From positions 109,501-173,500 of the forward strand of contig NW_024882777.1 in the NCBI RefSeq assembly GCF_019059575.1: a DNA stretch of 64,000 bases, read 5' to 3'. A program made the position numbers and the translations under genes. This document shows positions 23,979-35,951 of this stretch, piece after piece (the stretch's first letter is position 1; each line of letters begins with the position of its first letter). Origin of the DNA: Amphibalanus amphitrite (Eukaryota; Arthropoda; Thecostraca; Balanomorpha; Balanidae). The notes beneath the pieces are model-generated. The model did not search any database and had not been told where the DNA came from. It saw only the letters and a program-made list of their open reading frames with translations.

Positions 23979-25516
23979 TGCTAAAAAAAGACACGCGCGT
24001 CTGAAATCGATTAAATCGGAACCGATTCGCATGATTATAAATATACCTACGTGCACAAGTAACTAGCAAGACAGTAGAACGTCATATATCCGTCTCGTCT
24101 GGTACGGTCGATGACGCGACTTTCCCCTATGACGTCATCGATCTATGAAGCACTGAACCGGCAATACCGCCGTGGAAGAAAAACAGACGCTCTATTATTC
24201 CATTACGAGAGCAGCAATGTTTGATTAGAGCGACGTCTTGGCTCTGCGGCGGCAGTTAGCTTTTCTAAAATATTGAGACGGACGCGGGCCGGGCGGCGTT
24301 GACCGGCAGCGGGGTGCGCGGGCGGTCTGACCCAGTCAGGACCGCCCCAGACTCGGCAAATGTCAGCCAATCAGCGGGCGACCAGTGGCGCTCCACCCCG
24401 GTCAGCTCCCAAAGGGAACGAGCGCTACCAATTGGCACATGACGGATTGATCATGTCCAGACTGGCCGGCCGGAATTTATGGCGTATTACTTATCTGTGA
24501 ACTGTCATTTAGGTGCATCCCCGGACGGTCGTTGTGTTTGATAGGTAGATATTTGCTGGTATGGTGGGATTAGCCTATCTATACGTAACATTGCCATCCA
24601 CCTGATCATTTGGCTTTATATAGTCTGCATTAATTTTGAAACGTGCGACCTCGATGTCAGATAGAAAGCCGAACTTCGAAGACGGTGAACTGAGCGGGGA
24701 GGTATCTTTCAATTAGATGCTGCACTTAATCTTAGTGCTGAAAGCAATGATCGGCAGGCTGCAAAAATACATGCGATTTGCGAAGACAAAGACGTAATAC
24801 CAATAGGTCTCTGCTATTATTTTCCATCTGCCGACCCACACCGCTTCCAACCCCCACTGTCTGGCTTGGACACAACTACCGACCGTTTCTGTAGCCGCGG
24901 CAGCCCCCGCAGGCCAGAGATGGGGCCGATCGGTCAGCCGCCTCGGAGCAGCCCGCCGTGGCTGACACGGACCCGGCACGCACACAAAGGGTTGGGGTAG
25001 ACCGCCGGAACAGCCCCCATCCTTCTGTCCGTCCCGTCCGACCGCGCCAGAGGGTCCGAGAGTCTGTGTCGGACGCGGTGGGGAGCCACAGCTAATGCGG
25101 ACCTGCCGTGACCGGCCGGCGACCGTATTTTGTCCTTTTAGGGCAGCTGATGTCAGTCATCAGCCGGTCATCACTGGACGACTGACGCGCGTCACTGGCA
25201 GTCCAACACAGAGTGGCCGACGTCAGTCATCAAACGTTCAGCTGAGGGTGGGTGAAACTTGACAACAGTCATTCAGCACGGAATAAGTGAAACCCATGGC
25301 ATGAAGAGATGAGATGCTCTATCCCTTTACAAGAGTTTCATTCCAGCTTTGTCAAATAAACTCGTTGAAGATAACAATTATTGATAATTTTTATTTTACG
25401 GGCCTTAAACATCGCAAATATAATTGTATAATTGTTAATATAATTGTTAATTGATAATTGTTTATTAGCGGATTATTACGACGTCCCGTTTTGTCTTCTA
25501 CAACACCTTGACATTT
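23979..25516. other. Intergenic DNA, no gene recognised
   Basis: The 24250-25100 part is GC-rich with CCAAT-like motifs, and the 25380-25480 part is AT-rich with repeated TAATTGTTAAT. No exon or element ends are recognised. Confidence 0.4.
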
Positions 25517-25916
25517 GGGGCATTCCACGATAGATCGTACCACTTTTTTCCAATTTGACACCCTCATCTCTCGGAATTTGACGAGAATTGGTCTCAGGGG
25601 TAATCAGGGGCTGTGAATCCACCTGTAACAATTTCAGGCTCATCAGGTAAGTATTTTTTGAGTTATGGTGTAGAACCTTTTTTGGATCTTGCTTTGCAGC
25701 GCTAAGTTTGGCGGGCTGTAACTCTAAGACGGATAATCCAAATGCCAAATGCTATACGGCATTGAACTTGCATTGAAACAAAGAATAATATGCATTTTTA
25801 AAATTTTGAAATAATAACTATTTTTGATATATAACACATCGAGTTTCCTTTCATTTGCATTTTTATGCCTTTGGGACCAATTTTTTTGGTATTTCTATGC
25901 GTTCTTTGGACATTTT
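25517..25916 (+). mobile_element. Left terminal repeat of a second family A copy
   Basis: This is nearly identical to 22079-22340 and then increasingly diverged to about 22460. It begins GGGGCATTCCACGATAGATC at 25517 and is preceded by ATTT (25513-25516). Homology stops near 25916. The same ATTT follows the family A right end at 44777, so this may be the other end of that copy (see findings). Confidence 0.8.
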
Positions 25917-27019
25917 ACTTTAAATTCCACCCCTCAAATTCATTCACTTATGATCGGACTCCCAGCTAGGAAGTGATTTGTGAAACAACTGCAAATAGGG
26001 CGTTTTGCCCCAACCCCAGGGCAAAACGCCCCACGTCCTGGGGCAAGAAGCCCCATACTCTAGATTAAAGATTAAACATGCTAGTTGACTAAATCTTATA
26101 TGAAAGGTCCGTTAGACCTTGGGAGGCACGGCACTGAAGTTAGCACCTTCCATCCTATCAGGTGTCCAGCTACGACACTATTATATGCATGGTGTGTCGT
26201 TTCGGGAACTAGCGAATGAAGTTTAGTACCGCCGTTCACCGGTGGATGGCGCTAGCTGGTAGTTTCGGCGAAAACTCCGTCTGAGATGTTTGAACGCTTC
26301 CCTTTATCCCTTGTTCAAACATGGACCCCGTCAGCCCCGGCAGAGGTATTTGTCCAGTGCACCTACACCGCACCTGAGGACGGGTCAGCTGAGGGAGGGG
26401 AGCCTCACTATTGTGGCCCGAGGAATGCCGCGCCGGTCGGGGGACAGGGTCGGGAGGAGGGAAGGGGGGGGGGGGTAGGTAGCGCCGTTCTTGCGGTGAC
26501 GGGCTGGCTTGTCGCCTGGCTACGCTCAGTCGGCGAGGCGCTGCGTATGACCCGGGAGCAGCTGAGAGTCCATATAGACAACTGGCCCGTTTGTAAGCAC
26601 GAACACTTGGAATATTGCTGGTGCGGAAATTTAGCATAGGATTAGGGACGATGTTTTTTTTTTGCCAAATTTTGTGTAGGTAGGTACATGTAGGGAATCG
26701 ATAGAAGTTTATTGTGACAGTTTCAAAAAAAAAAATCAGTACAAATTTCGTTGAGATATCGAGGTTTTAGTGACGTCATGATTTGAGTTTTCGACAAAAA
26801 ACGACAGATGTTAAAAAAAAAAATCATAGGTAAAAAATCACAGAATAGACACAAACAGACATGCCGTAAACGTCATTGGACTGCCAATACCTACCATGAA
26901 CAATCAAATTGCCATCTTCGATTTTTGATTACCTATCGTTCTACGGTTTCCAAAATCTTGAACGGAATCTTGGCAATTTCTTGTGACTACTTCATGACCA
27001 TGATGCATGCATTTCATAA
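25917..27019. other. Gene-poor DNA with GGGGC palindromes
   Basis: It contains an imperfect palindromic cluster of GCGTTTTGCCCC and GGGCAAAACGCCCC at about 25998-26055; similar pieces recur at 38235-38290 and 38610-38650. The rest shows no gene or element ends. Confidence 0.4.
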
Positions 27020-27640
27020 CCCGCACCCCGCTGGGGGTCCTTAAGGTACACGCCCTGCTGGTGGGCGGGGGTGTTTGAACACCCCCTTTAAACTCAGCTC
27101 CTGGGCCATGTAGCGATACGGGGAAAGGGACGTTCGAAAAAGCGTAAGGAATGATGGCGAAATTACTTAGGTCACTTTTTCGGTCAGGTCAAAGGTCAGG
27201 TCACCAGAGGTGTTTTGGACCAATGCTACTTAAAGCCCAATTTCATGTGTTTGACCTGACCTTGACCCGACCTGTGACCTTGAAATTCAACTTTCAGGTA
27301 CTCATCGGAAGTGTCTCGTCGCGTTCTTTCGTTTGCTTCCTCGTCCGTTTTGCTGCGTCTATTGGTTCTTGAGTTATCGGCTGGGTAGCTCTATTGGTTC
27401 CCGAGTTGTGCGCCGCTTTTTGAAGAAAAAATGTTGACATAGGCAAAATTTGACCTTTGGCGGCCTGACCTTTCACCTGGCTTAAAAAACGATTAACTAT
27501 TTTCTTCATTATTTTTTAACGCTGTTTTGAATGCCACTTACCACGTGTCACCACGTGGCCCAGGAGCCGAGTTAAACGTGTGAAAACGCCCCTCCCTCTC
27601 AGCACGACACGGAAAACTATGACCATCAGCACGGTGCGGG
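27020..27640. mobile_element. TTAA-flanked MITE E2
   Basis: The left end is CCCGCACCCCGCTGGGGG. The right end, read on the other strand, is CCCGCACCGTGCTG. The right flank is TTAA (27641-27644) and the left flank ATAA. The left part closely matches the left end of E3 (30829), including the GTGTTTGAACACCCCC palindrome and a GGTCA cluster at 27182-27213. Confidence 0.7.
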
Positions 27641-28199
27641 TTAACTTGACAGTTGAGCTTATCAGTTATCCGCCCCCTTCTAGCCAAACGCTCATCCACT
27701 GCGTCAGGGGAACTGAGGACGCCGAGACCCCGGACCTGGTGGCTGCCCTGGCCCCTCAAGCAGATTGATGCCGAGTTGCTTTGCATCGTTGATATCGAGG
27801 ACATCAACGATGTACCCGGTCAATTTTATTTCGCCGCCGACCTGAATATTACATATATATGGATGGTGTTGGTCTGGCAGGGGGTTTGAGTGAATTTCTC
27901 TTTGGCCATACTGTACTGTTCGCCCGAGAGCTACAGTGGCGTCACAGAAGTCAATACTTTTATTATTACCCCTTTCCACACAGTATTCATTTTATTACAT
28001 GGCCGGTGATGGCCCACTCCAACACGCTGATAAATATACCTATCGTTAAATATGTCGACGCTCAGAAGAAAAATGACAAAAAATTCAGACGCGCGGATTG
28101 CTATTGGCAGTTGTCATGGACTAACAAAAATATGTAATCCCTCAGAATGAATACTATATTGATGAGAAACCGTAAAGTGCCTCAAGGTACGGTTCCGTT

Positions 28200-28742
28200 T
28201 TTGGTGAATAACTTAGCAAAAAAAAAAAAACGGCCGCAGAGCCGCGATTTTAGCAGCATCGTGTTCGCCTCGCTCAGGCGCGTCGAATGGTATACTTTTT
28301 GTTTGGGTGAGGTCAACTTAAGGTGTTGACCTCAGGTCACGGTCAGGTCAGCGCCCCCAGGTCACGACATTGGTCGAAGTAGGCTATATCGCATATCATT
28401 CGATTTGGCACGTCTTCCTGAGTCCATTGGTTGCTTTCCCGACTCGCTAGCTCAAATTGCTCGGGAGTTATTGACGAAAAACTAATATGACCCTAATGAC
28501 GTCACACAAGGTCAAAATTGCAAAACTGACGCATGTTTCCTTGCAAGGAGTGCATCAAAGCACGATTCTGTGTGCTTGAGATAGTTGGAGATCGTTCCCG
28601 GCGCCAGAATAGCAGTTTTCATTTTTCCCCATTAACATAATGGTGAGGTCACGAAAATGGCCTGACCTCATATGACCTTTAGGAAATTCCGAGACATTCA
28701 AGTTATGAGACTCGTAATGGATATTAGATCATGCAAGTTTCA
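28200..28742 (-). mobile_element. Inverted partial copy of family A core
   Basis: Read on the minus strand, this follows 22980-23300. In order it has the CTCCTTGCAAGG piece, TGACGTCA, the GTTTTTCGTCAATAACTC block, the CGAATGATAT motif, GGTCA clusters with an empty TTAA (28317-28320), and the GAACACGATG motif. Neither terminus is present. Confidence 0.7.
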
Positions 28743-29100
28743 CAGTGGCGGATCCAGGATTTTCACTGGGGAGGGGCTGCAGGTCATAATTGGGCGCCAC
28801 GCCCCGGATGGGCGCCATAGTCGCATCGTATTGGCGCTGAAATATTGGCGCCCAGTGGCCCTGACAAGAGGCGCCCAGGATCAGTATGTACAGTGACACC
28901 ACACGATTGGAAATATCGGTGCGGAGCGTACTGAAACGACGTTATTCGACTGATTTTTGCATCCTAGTCCTAGTATGCGGCACTCCGATGAGTTGCGAAT
29001 TGAAAATTGGCGCCACTGCGCCTTCGGCGCAGTGGCGCCAGTTTTCCTTGGGTGGGGGCTGCCAGCCCCCGCAGCCCCCCCCCCCCTGGATCCGCCACTG
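28743..29100. mobile_element. hAT-type MITE with GC hairpin
   Basis: It starts CAGTGGCGGATCCAGG and ends with the exact complement. It is flanked by a perfect 8-bp duplication AAGTTTCA (28735-28742 and 29101-29108). Length is 358 bp with no coding capacity. A perfect 14-bp-stem hairpin, GGCGCCACTGCGCC with a TTC loop, lies at 29009-29039. Confidence 0.93.
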
Positions 29101-30320
29101 AAGTTTCATTTCCCTGTGAAAGCTACTCTGGCAGTGAGGGCGTTGCGAAGTTGCGACATCTGACGACCGTGCAGAGGTTCCCTTATGACGTCATAGTTCA
29201 GTGACCTGACCTGACCTGAAAATGCGGTTGGTGTCAAAAGATCCGGCTTGAATCAACGGTCAGGTATGCCATGTTAAAGCTCTTTATCGCCAGCGTGTTT
29301 GGAGCTATCGCGAAGAACCCTATGGGGGTCCCCCCTCGGCCGGCGAGGTTTAAACGTGTAGGTACTATTGTAGGAAAGAATGGGGTTATTTGGCCGTTTT
29401 TTTTTAATGATGTAACTTAAAATTGAAGATATATTTCGGCATTTCCTCAACGCTGGCAGGTGTCGCATTCATTTTGTTTTACTGGACAGTAAACTTGAAA
29501 TGATAGGGTAACTTTTATATTGAAGTTGTGGCGTAGGTATTACAAATGTCTACAAAGCGGCTAAATTGTCCCACCAGCAGGGTTATTTGGTCGGGGTGTG
29601 GTGCATTTTGGCCGGTTTTACTTTGAGGTCGGGATTTCTTCTTATAGGCGAGTCAGCTTCAGATTAAGCAATGACGTGTGTCCTATGACGCAGTTGACGC
29701 ATTTTGGAAGTTGACTCAGCGGTCATAGTTTTCAAAAAATCGGTCACAAATAGTCCAAGGGGTTGACCTCAGGTCACGTTACCTCAGGTCGCTTGACTTC
29801 AAGGTCACGTGTCTTCAAGGTCATCATGTATATCGTTCGATGCGCCTTGACGAGCTGAACACAATAATACCATTTGCGCGGCTGTATCTTTTTCTGTACG
29901 GGGTTATTAGCAAAACAAAACATTTGATGACGTCGCATGCCCTTACAGTTGCCCAATAGGAAATAAGGCATGAATGGTCCATGTAGTTAAAGTTGGTCAT
30001 GAATTATGTCATTTATGGTATAATTGACCATGACAACTCGGCTGTCCCAGCATAGTGACCTTGGGCGCACTGGCCAAGTTGGCCCGCTAGTCTCGGCCAA
30101 ATGACCCCACATTGCCATTCTGAAAATTGTTGTCTAGTAAAGTAGTCATGGCTGTACGGAACTATATAATATTGCTCTTGGAACCGCTGATCACCCCCAG
30201 GAATGGTGCTATAATGTCGGAATTCGTTTACAGCCCAAATACTACATGAAATACAACTTTTTAAACGGAAGTGAAGCTTACCATTTTCTCAAGAAATTCA
30301 CGTTTTATAATATGTATTAT

Positions 30321-32623
30321 CCTTCGCCCGAGAGGCGGGGGCGGAGGGAGGGGGCGTTTTGGCCACACCTGCCAGTTTTTTGCGCGTGCAACGAAACTTT
30401 GTATAGCTTATCATACATCAATTTCGCATGGTGTGTGAAAATTTTGATCCCAGGTCACTTAAGGTCAGGTAACCAGGTCAACTTAAGTAACCATACCTCT
30501 AAAAAACTTTGTGGTTCTGTCATTCCTACAGTGTACATCCCAGAAGTTTGAAACTCGTTTCAAACTTTCAAACTTTTGCATGAGGAAATCAGTATATATC
30601 TCGGAAGTTTCATATCGGTGACCAGCTAAATTTTGCGACCTGTCCATTATAAGTCAATGGGGGAAAGTTGAAATGCTCTTTGTTTGGCCGTAAACAATCT
30701 CAAACACCGTGACATAGGTAAGCATGACACACTGAACCGGAAAATTGTACCTGTGACCACTTCAATTATGCCCGTGAGGTCATCCCAGATCATGAAACGT
30801 TACTAACAGCTTTTTGACAATAACTTAACCCGCGCCCGGCTGGGGGTCCTGGATTTCCACGCCCTGCTGGGGGGGGGTGTTTGAACACCCCCCCCTTGTA
30901 ACTCGGCTCCTGGGCCACGTAGCGATACGCGGAAGGCGGCGTTCGAAAGAGCGTCAAAAATAATGACGAAATCACTTCGGTCAATTTTTTGGTCAGGTCA
31001 AAGGTCAGGTCACCAGAGGTCATTGAAGGCAAAATTTCGCCGATTTCCAGGTCGAATGTCGAAAATTTCCAAGAAGCCAACGCATAACTCGAGAACCAAT
31101 AGAGCTACAGCGCCGCGGAAAAGCGCATTCGATAGCCCTATTAAAGCCCTTTCTGAGTAATTCTCTTAGATTTGACCTAACGTCAACGGTTTTGCCTGCA
31201 GGGGGCAAAAGCTGCAAAAATAGCCGATTTTTTCGGAAACAGTTTTTCTGCAATAACTTTTGACCCAAGCCTTTTACGAGCTTTCTTTTACCGGCATCGT
31301 GTTCCTCTCGTCAAGACGCATCGAATGAACTATAACTTGACCTTGAAAGGTCAACTTGAAAATTTGACCTCAGGTCAAGGTCATGACCTGACCGGAAAGG
31401 GTCATGTTGCATATCAGTCGATCCGTATCGTCGAGCTGAACACATCTAAGGCGTTTTCATGCGAAAAACTGTTAGATACCATTCGTGACCTAAGATGACC
31501 TCAGGGCATAAACAAGGGTCACGGACACCATTTTCATGTTCAGTGTGTCTAAACCACTTGTAATTCGGTGTTTGGGAGTGTTTATAATGTCTTTTGTCCA
31601 AAAGAGGCGCATTTCAATTTTCTCCCATTGACTTATAATGGGGAGGTCGCAAAATTGACCTGACCTTAGGTCATCGATATCAAAATTCTGAGATATAAAT
31701 TTTGTACATGCTATTGCTCTTAGCAATCGCTGAAAGTTACAAAGCGATCGGTTACTCGGTGTAGCTATGACAGGCATTTAAACTTTTTATGAGGTGAGGT
31801 CACTTCAAGTGACCTGGTGACCTGACCTTGAATGACCTTGGTCTGAAATTTTCACAACATGTGTAGAATTGATGTATGATAAGGTGTACCAAAAACGGCG
31901 GCGCTCCGCGCCGCCGTTTTTGAGATATTCGCGAAAAACCACAAGGGGGGGGTGTTCAAACACCCCCCCCAGCAGGGCGCGGGTTAAGAAAGAAACATGC
32001 TAGAGCGCTGAAAACACCATAAATGTGTTCAGTTCAGCAAAAGGAGTCGAGTGACATGCAACATGACCTTTTCAGTGATTTGACCTGAGGTCAAATTTTC
32101 AAGTTCACCTTTTCAGGTCAAGATATAGTTCATTCGACGCGTCTCGACGAGAAAAACGCGATGCCGGTAAAATCAACGTCATGCAAGCTTGGAGTTAAAA
32201 GTTATGACACGGAAACTTTTCCGAAAAACGTCCTATTTTGATAGTTTTTGCTCTCTGGAGGCAAAACCGTTGACCTTAGGTCAAATCCGAAACATTCTTT
32301 TTCAGAAAGGCTTTTGAAAGAGCTATCGAATGCGTTCTTTCCGCAATGCTGTAGCTCTATTGGTTCCCGACTTATGCGCCGATTTATGAAAAGTTTTCAA
32401 AATCGGGTACAACAATCGTGAAAATTTTATCTTTGGTGACCTCCAGTGACCTCAGCGATAACCTGATCAAAAATGACCTATATGATTCTGAAAGATCTTG
32501 CAGCGAGCTATCTATAGCTTTTACTGTGTCTTTCTAGCTTGCTTTCTTTCTGAGGTAATCTGGTGTGGCCAAAAAAGCCCCCCACCATGGCGAAGTTGGC
32601 TGAGATGCCCACCCGGGCGCGGG
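30321..32623 (+). mobile_element. TTAA-type MITE E4, itself split by E3
   Basis: The left end CCTTCGCCCGAGAGG follows TTAT; the right end, read on the other strand, is CCCGCGCCCGGGTGG and is followed by TTAA (32624-32627). Its two arms, 30321-30824 and 31988-32623, align in reverse with E3's halves, so E4 is an E3 relative in the opposite orientation. Without E3 it is about 1.14 kb. Confidence 0.7.
30829..31983 (-). mobile_element. TTAA-flanked MITE E3
   Basis: Length is 1155 bp, with perfect TTAA on both sides (30825-30828 and 31984-31987). The ends are CCCGCGCCCGGCTGGGGG and, from the right, CCCGCGCCCTGCTGGGGG. Both ends have a G-run/TGTTTGAACA-type palindrome/C-run next to the terminus. 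Near the right end is a perfect hairpin, AAAAACGGCGGCGC with a TCC loop (31891-31921). A GGTCA cluster lies at 30990-31022. Confidence 0.9.
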
Positions 32624-32984
32624 TTAATTTGAACAAAGCTACGAGGGGAAAATTTTGACATTTGTCCTCGAGTTAGTTCTACCCATGACGAATGAATAGG
32701 GACTAGAGTTAATTCATTCACTTTTATCAGACGTCGTACAGGTGGGGGCGGTCAATTTACACCATCGGCCAAATTACCCCATTTTCCCCTACTCAGTATT
32801 TTATTTTATGTTACGCTGTTTTTTCATTTAACTGATTTTAAGCATGACTTCGCCTGCAAGTGGAGATAGCTCTGTTGGCATTATGCAAATAAATAAGCAA
32901 ACAAGTAAATAAATGAATAAAAAAATAAAACAGATTGTAGTAATCAATGCAGATTGGTGCAAAAGCATAAATTCGGGGCCTGTT

Positions 32985-33623
32985 AGAAATTCATAAAGTG
33001 AAGCTGTTATGGAGTTTTTGGGGTGCCGATCACGTATTTTATGTTAGTTTTGACCACAGATTATGAGTTCATGCATTTAGGCTAGCTCGGGTCAGTTCAG
33101 GTCAGGTCAACCAGTAGGCGTCCTGCCGGCTATCCATAGTAGGTGTCAACTACCACTGACGGCTTCGTAACATGTTACGAAGGCACTAAAACTACTAAGT
33201 AAATGATCAAACGGATGCTAGGAACATGTAAAACTCAAAAAAGTGAATCAAGGTCCTCAAAGGTCAATGACCTTGACCTGACCCTTACGTGACCTTGGCA
33301 CCCACCGTAATGCATGGGACGAACATCATTTGACATGCTGGACGTTTACAACACAAAAAAAAGACTGGAAACGCGCTGATAATATGATCTGAAATACGCT
33401 GAATCGCGATTTCGGTCAAACATGGTCTCGAGAAAAAGGTCAGGGGTCAAAGGTCATTGAGGTCAAGGACATGAAAGAAAAAAAGAGTTATGTGTAAAAT
33501 CTGTCAACTCTGGGGTACTGAAAGTTTCGTCGCGATCGTCCGCTTTTTGAGTGAGATTATTCGCGAAAAACCGAGGGGGCGGGTCCTGTCCAACTACCCC
33601 TACACATGCGTGACATGCGAGGG
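32985..33623 (-). mobile_element. Truncated TTAA-type MITE E5 (E1 relative)
   Basis: Read on the minus strand it starts CCCTCGCATGTCACGCATG next to TTAA (33624-33627). It then follows E1 through TTTTTCGCGAATAATCTC, GATCGCGACGAAACTTTCAG and the GGTCA cluster (33438-33468) as far as the E1 segment near 16300. The far end of the element is missing. Confidence 0.75.
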
Positions 33624-34706
33624 TTAAAACACTAAAATAAAGTTATGATATGAAGTATGAACATATTTGCTGTAAAAGATATTTTTTGTAGATTTAGTCC
33701 ATATATTATATAAGTCCACTCGCCAGAAAGCCCGTCGTGAAAAACGGCTATTTTTCTGCAGACTGGCTTCCGCTTCGGGTAGGTATGACTTTGAAACATT
33801 CAGTTAGCGATGTCGATTCTACTCCGGAGTCGGAGTTGGTAAGATTTTGGTGACTCTGGGTCCAACTCCGATTCTACTGTCCTGGCTCAGACCCATTCTA
33901 ATCTTGCTCCACCCCATCATTCAGATCGCAAATTCTAAGATCGTTGGAGATCCTATATCGATAAAAACACGCATCGATCTAATGCGAAAAGGCTCCAGAC
34001 CGGTCACACGTGGAATAAATTATACCATGGAGCAGTGTGTTTTTCCCTTGCGGCGTTTCAAGCTAACAGTCCGGTTACCTGTGTTCGCGCAAGTACCTAT
34101 CTCTAGGGGACGGATTGTTGACGACACGTGCGAAACGTCAGAAATTAGTGAAAAGCCTGTGTGAATACCACCGTTACTTATTTTCCTTCTCAGTAGCAGT
34201 AACCTTGGCAGTAACAGCGGGAGGTCTTGAGAGGGTCAAAGCGTCCAACCCTTCCGACGCCCGAGCCTTCGCTATCGCTTCCAGGAACACGCGCGCGGCC
34301 GCGTATTGTGCGCCCGTCAAACCCAGCCCGCTCTTTGACAGCGGGCGGGTCATCAGCGGTCCGCCCGCGTCCCTTCCTGTGACGTCACTACGGTCCTGGA
34401 ACGCAAGCGAAGCGTAGCCCAGCGGTGCATTGTTGTCATTGTTGTGGGTACATACTACATAGGCATTAAAAACAATCAGCTCGGCTAGCATCATGTCTCT
34501 CTCGTCCAATAGTGTAGAATGGTGTGTAATTTGACCTCCAAAGATGAACATTTTTTAAGGTCGAGCTCATGACCTGACCGGTAAAACTCATGTGGCATCC
34601 CAATCGATTGCCTATTGTAAAACTGAACGCATTGCAGCTGTTTTTACTGCCTTTCCACGTCTCATTCACATGTCAATTGTCCAAAAGTGCTTTTTCGACT
34701 GCTTAA

Positions 34707-35890
34707 CCCTCGCTGGACGCCGCCACAGGGGGGGGGGGGGGGTATGCAACTATCCACTAAGGTTTTTCGCGAATAACTCGCGTAAAAAGCGGCCGATCGC
34801 GACGAAACTTTCAGTCCCTCGCATTGATCAATTTTACACCTACCCTGAAAATTTCATGACCTTGACCCAAATGACCTTTGACCTGTGACTTACTTTCCGA
34901 GACCATGTTTGGCCGGAATCGCGATTCGGCGTATGTCGGCTCGCATTGGCCGCGCGTTTGCAGTCTTTTCGTGGTTTTATGCGTTCAAACATGGGATATG
35001 ATGTTGCTCCCATGCATTAGGGTGGGTGTCAAGGTCATCGGAAGGTCAGGTCAGGCCATTGATCTTTGGTGACCTCGGTCCACTTTTTCGGGTTTTACAT
35101 GTTACTAGGCTAGTTTTTTGAGGTGAATTCGAATTTAGCAACCATTTGAACATTTACGAAGTAGTTTTGGTGCCTCCGTAACATGTTACAAAGCTGTCAG
35201 AGGCGGTTGACACGTATTACGAATACCCGTCACGACCCCTACTGGTTGACCTGACCTGACCTGACCCGACCTGGTCTAAATACTCAATGACATCATCTGT
35301 GATCAAAACTAACACGATATTCGTGATCGGCACCCCGGGAAAACCCCATAGCAGCCACACTTAATGTCTATCTATCTATCGGGCCCTCAGGGGTCCCAGG
35401 CAACCAGGGGCCCCCATGCGACCAGGCCCCCGCTACCTTGGCGACTAGGGGCCCCAGGCGATCAGGGGCCCATGCGACCAGAGGCCCCATGCGACCAGGC
35501 CCCCTGGCTACCAGGGCCCCCTAGGCGACTAGGGACCCCAGGCAATCAGGGGCCCCATGCGACCAGGCCCCGGCTACCATGGGCCTCCTAGGCGACCAGG
35601 GACCCAGGAAACCGGGGGCCCTCGGATGACTGCAGGGGCCCATCGGGTAACCAGGGGCACATAAATGAAACTTTGATATCATTTTTTCTTCCTAGTAAAA
35701 GACGTTTTATCCAGTGTTCGAAAAAATATACCGGGGCCCGAGGGGCCCCCTGAGCGCCGAAGGCGCTCAGGAGGGGGCCATGGCCCCCGTGGCCCCCCCC
35801 CCTTGGGTACGTCACTGCGCGAGGGGGGGTCGTACCCCCCCCCCCCCCTTGTGCCGTCGATGGACGCAAAATGGCCTGTGCCGGCGAGGG
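34707..35890 (+). mobile_element. TTAA-flanked MITE E6 carrying an internal insertion
   Basis: It is flanked by TTAA on both sides (34703-34706 and 35891-35894). The left end is CCCTCGCTGGACGCCGCC; the right end from the other strand is CCCTCGCCGGCACAGG, identical to E1. Positions 34750-35365 align with E1 (15660-16285) at high identity. E1's remaining interior is replaced by the GGGGCCC tandem array and a hairpin block (35376-35840). Confidence 0.88.
35376..35650 (+). repeat. GGGGCCC / GGCGACCAG tandem array inside E6
   Basis: Repeated units combine GGGGCCC with CATGCGACCAGG, GGCTACCAGGG, GGCGACTAGGG and GGCAATCAGGGG in varying order, with a basic period of about 15-18 bases and a higher-order unit of about 65-130 bases. 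Just downstream is a perfect hairpin, CCTGAGCGCC with a GAA loop (about 35749-35771). Confidence 0.75.
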
Positions 35891-35951
35891 TTAAAAAGAT
35901 TTCGCTTCGCTTGCGCGGTCCGTTCGCTCGTATATTTCTCCTTCGTTTTAA

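Larger units (their letters stand above)
29373..32789. mobile_element. TA-flanked element F1, host of two nested TTAA elements
   Basis: The left end GGAAAGAATGGGGTTATTTG follows a TA (29371-29372). The right end, read on the other strand, is GGGGAAAATGGGGTAATTTG and is followed by TA (32790-32791). The interior 29373-30320 aligns with F2 (40323 on): GGCTGGCAGGTG, then CACATTGCCATTCTGAAAA, then CAGCCCAAATACTACATG. The element is interrupted by E4 (30321-32623). TA flanks suggest a Tc1/mariner-like non-autonomous element. Confidence 0.75.
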
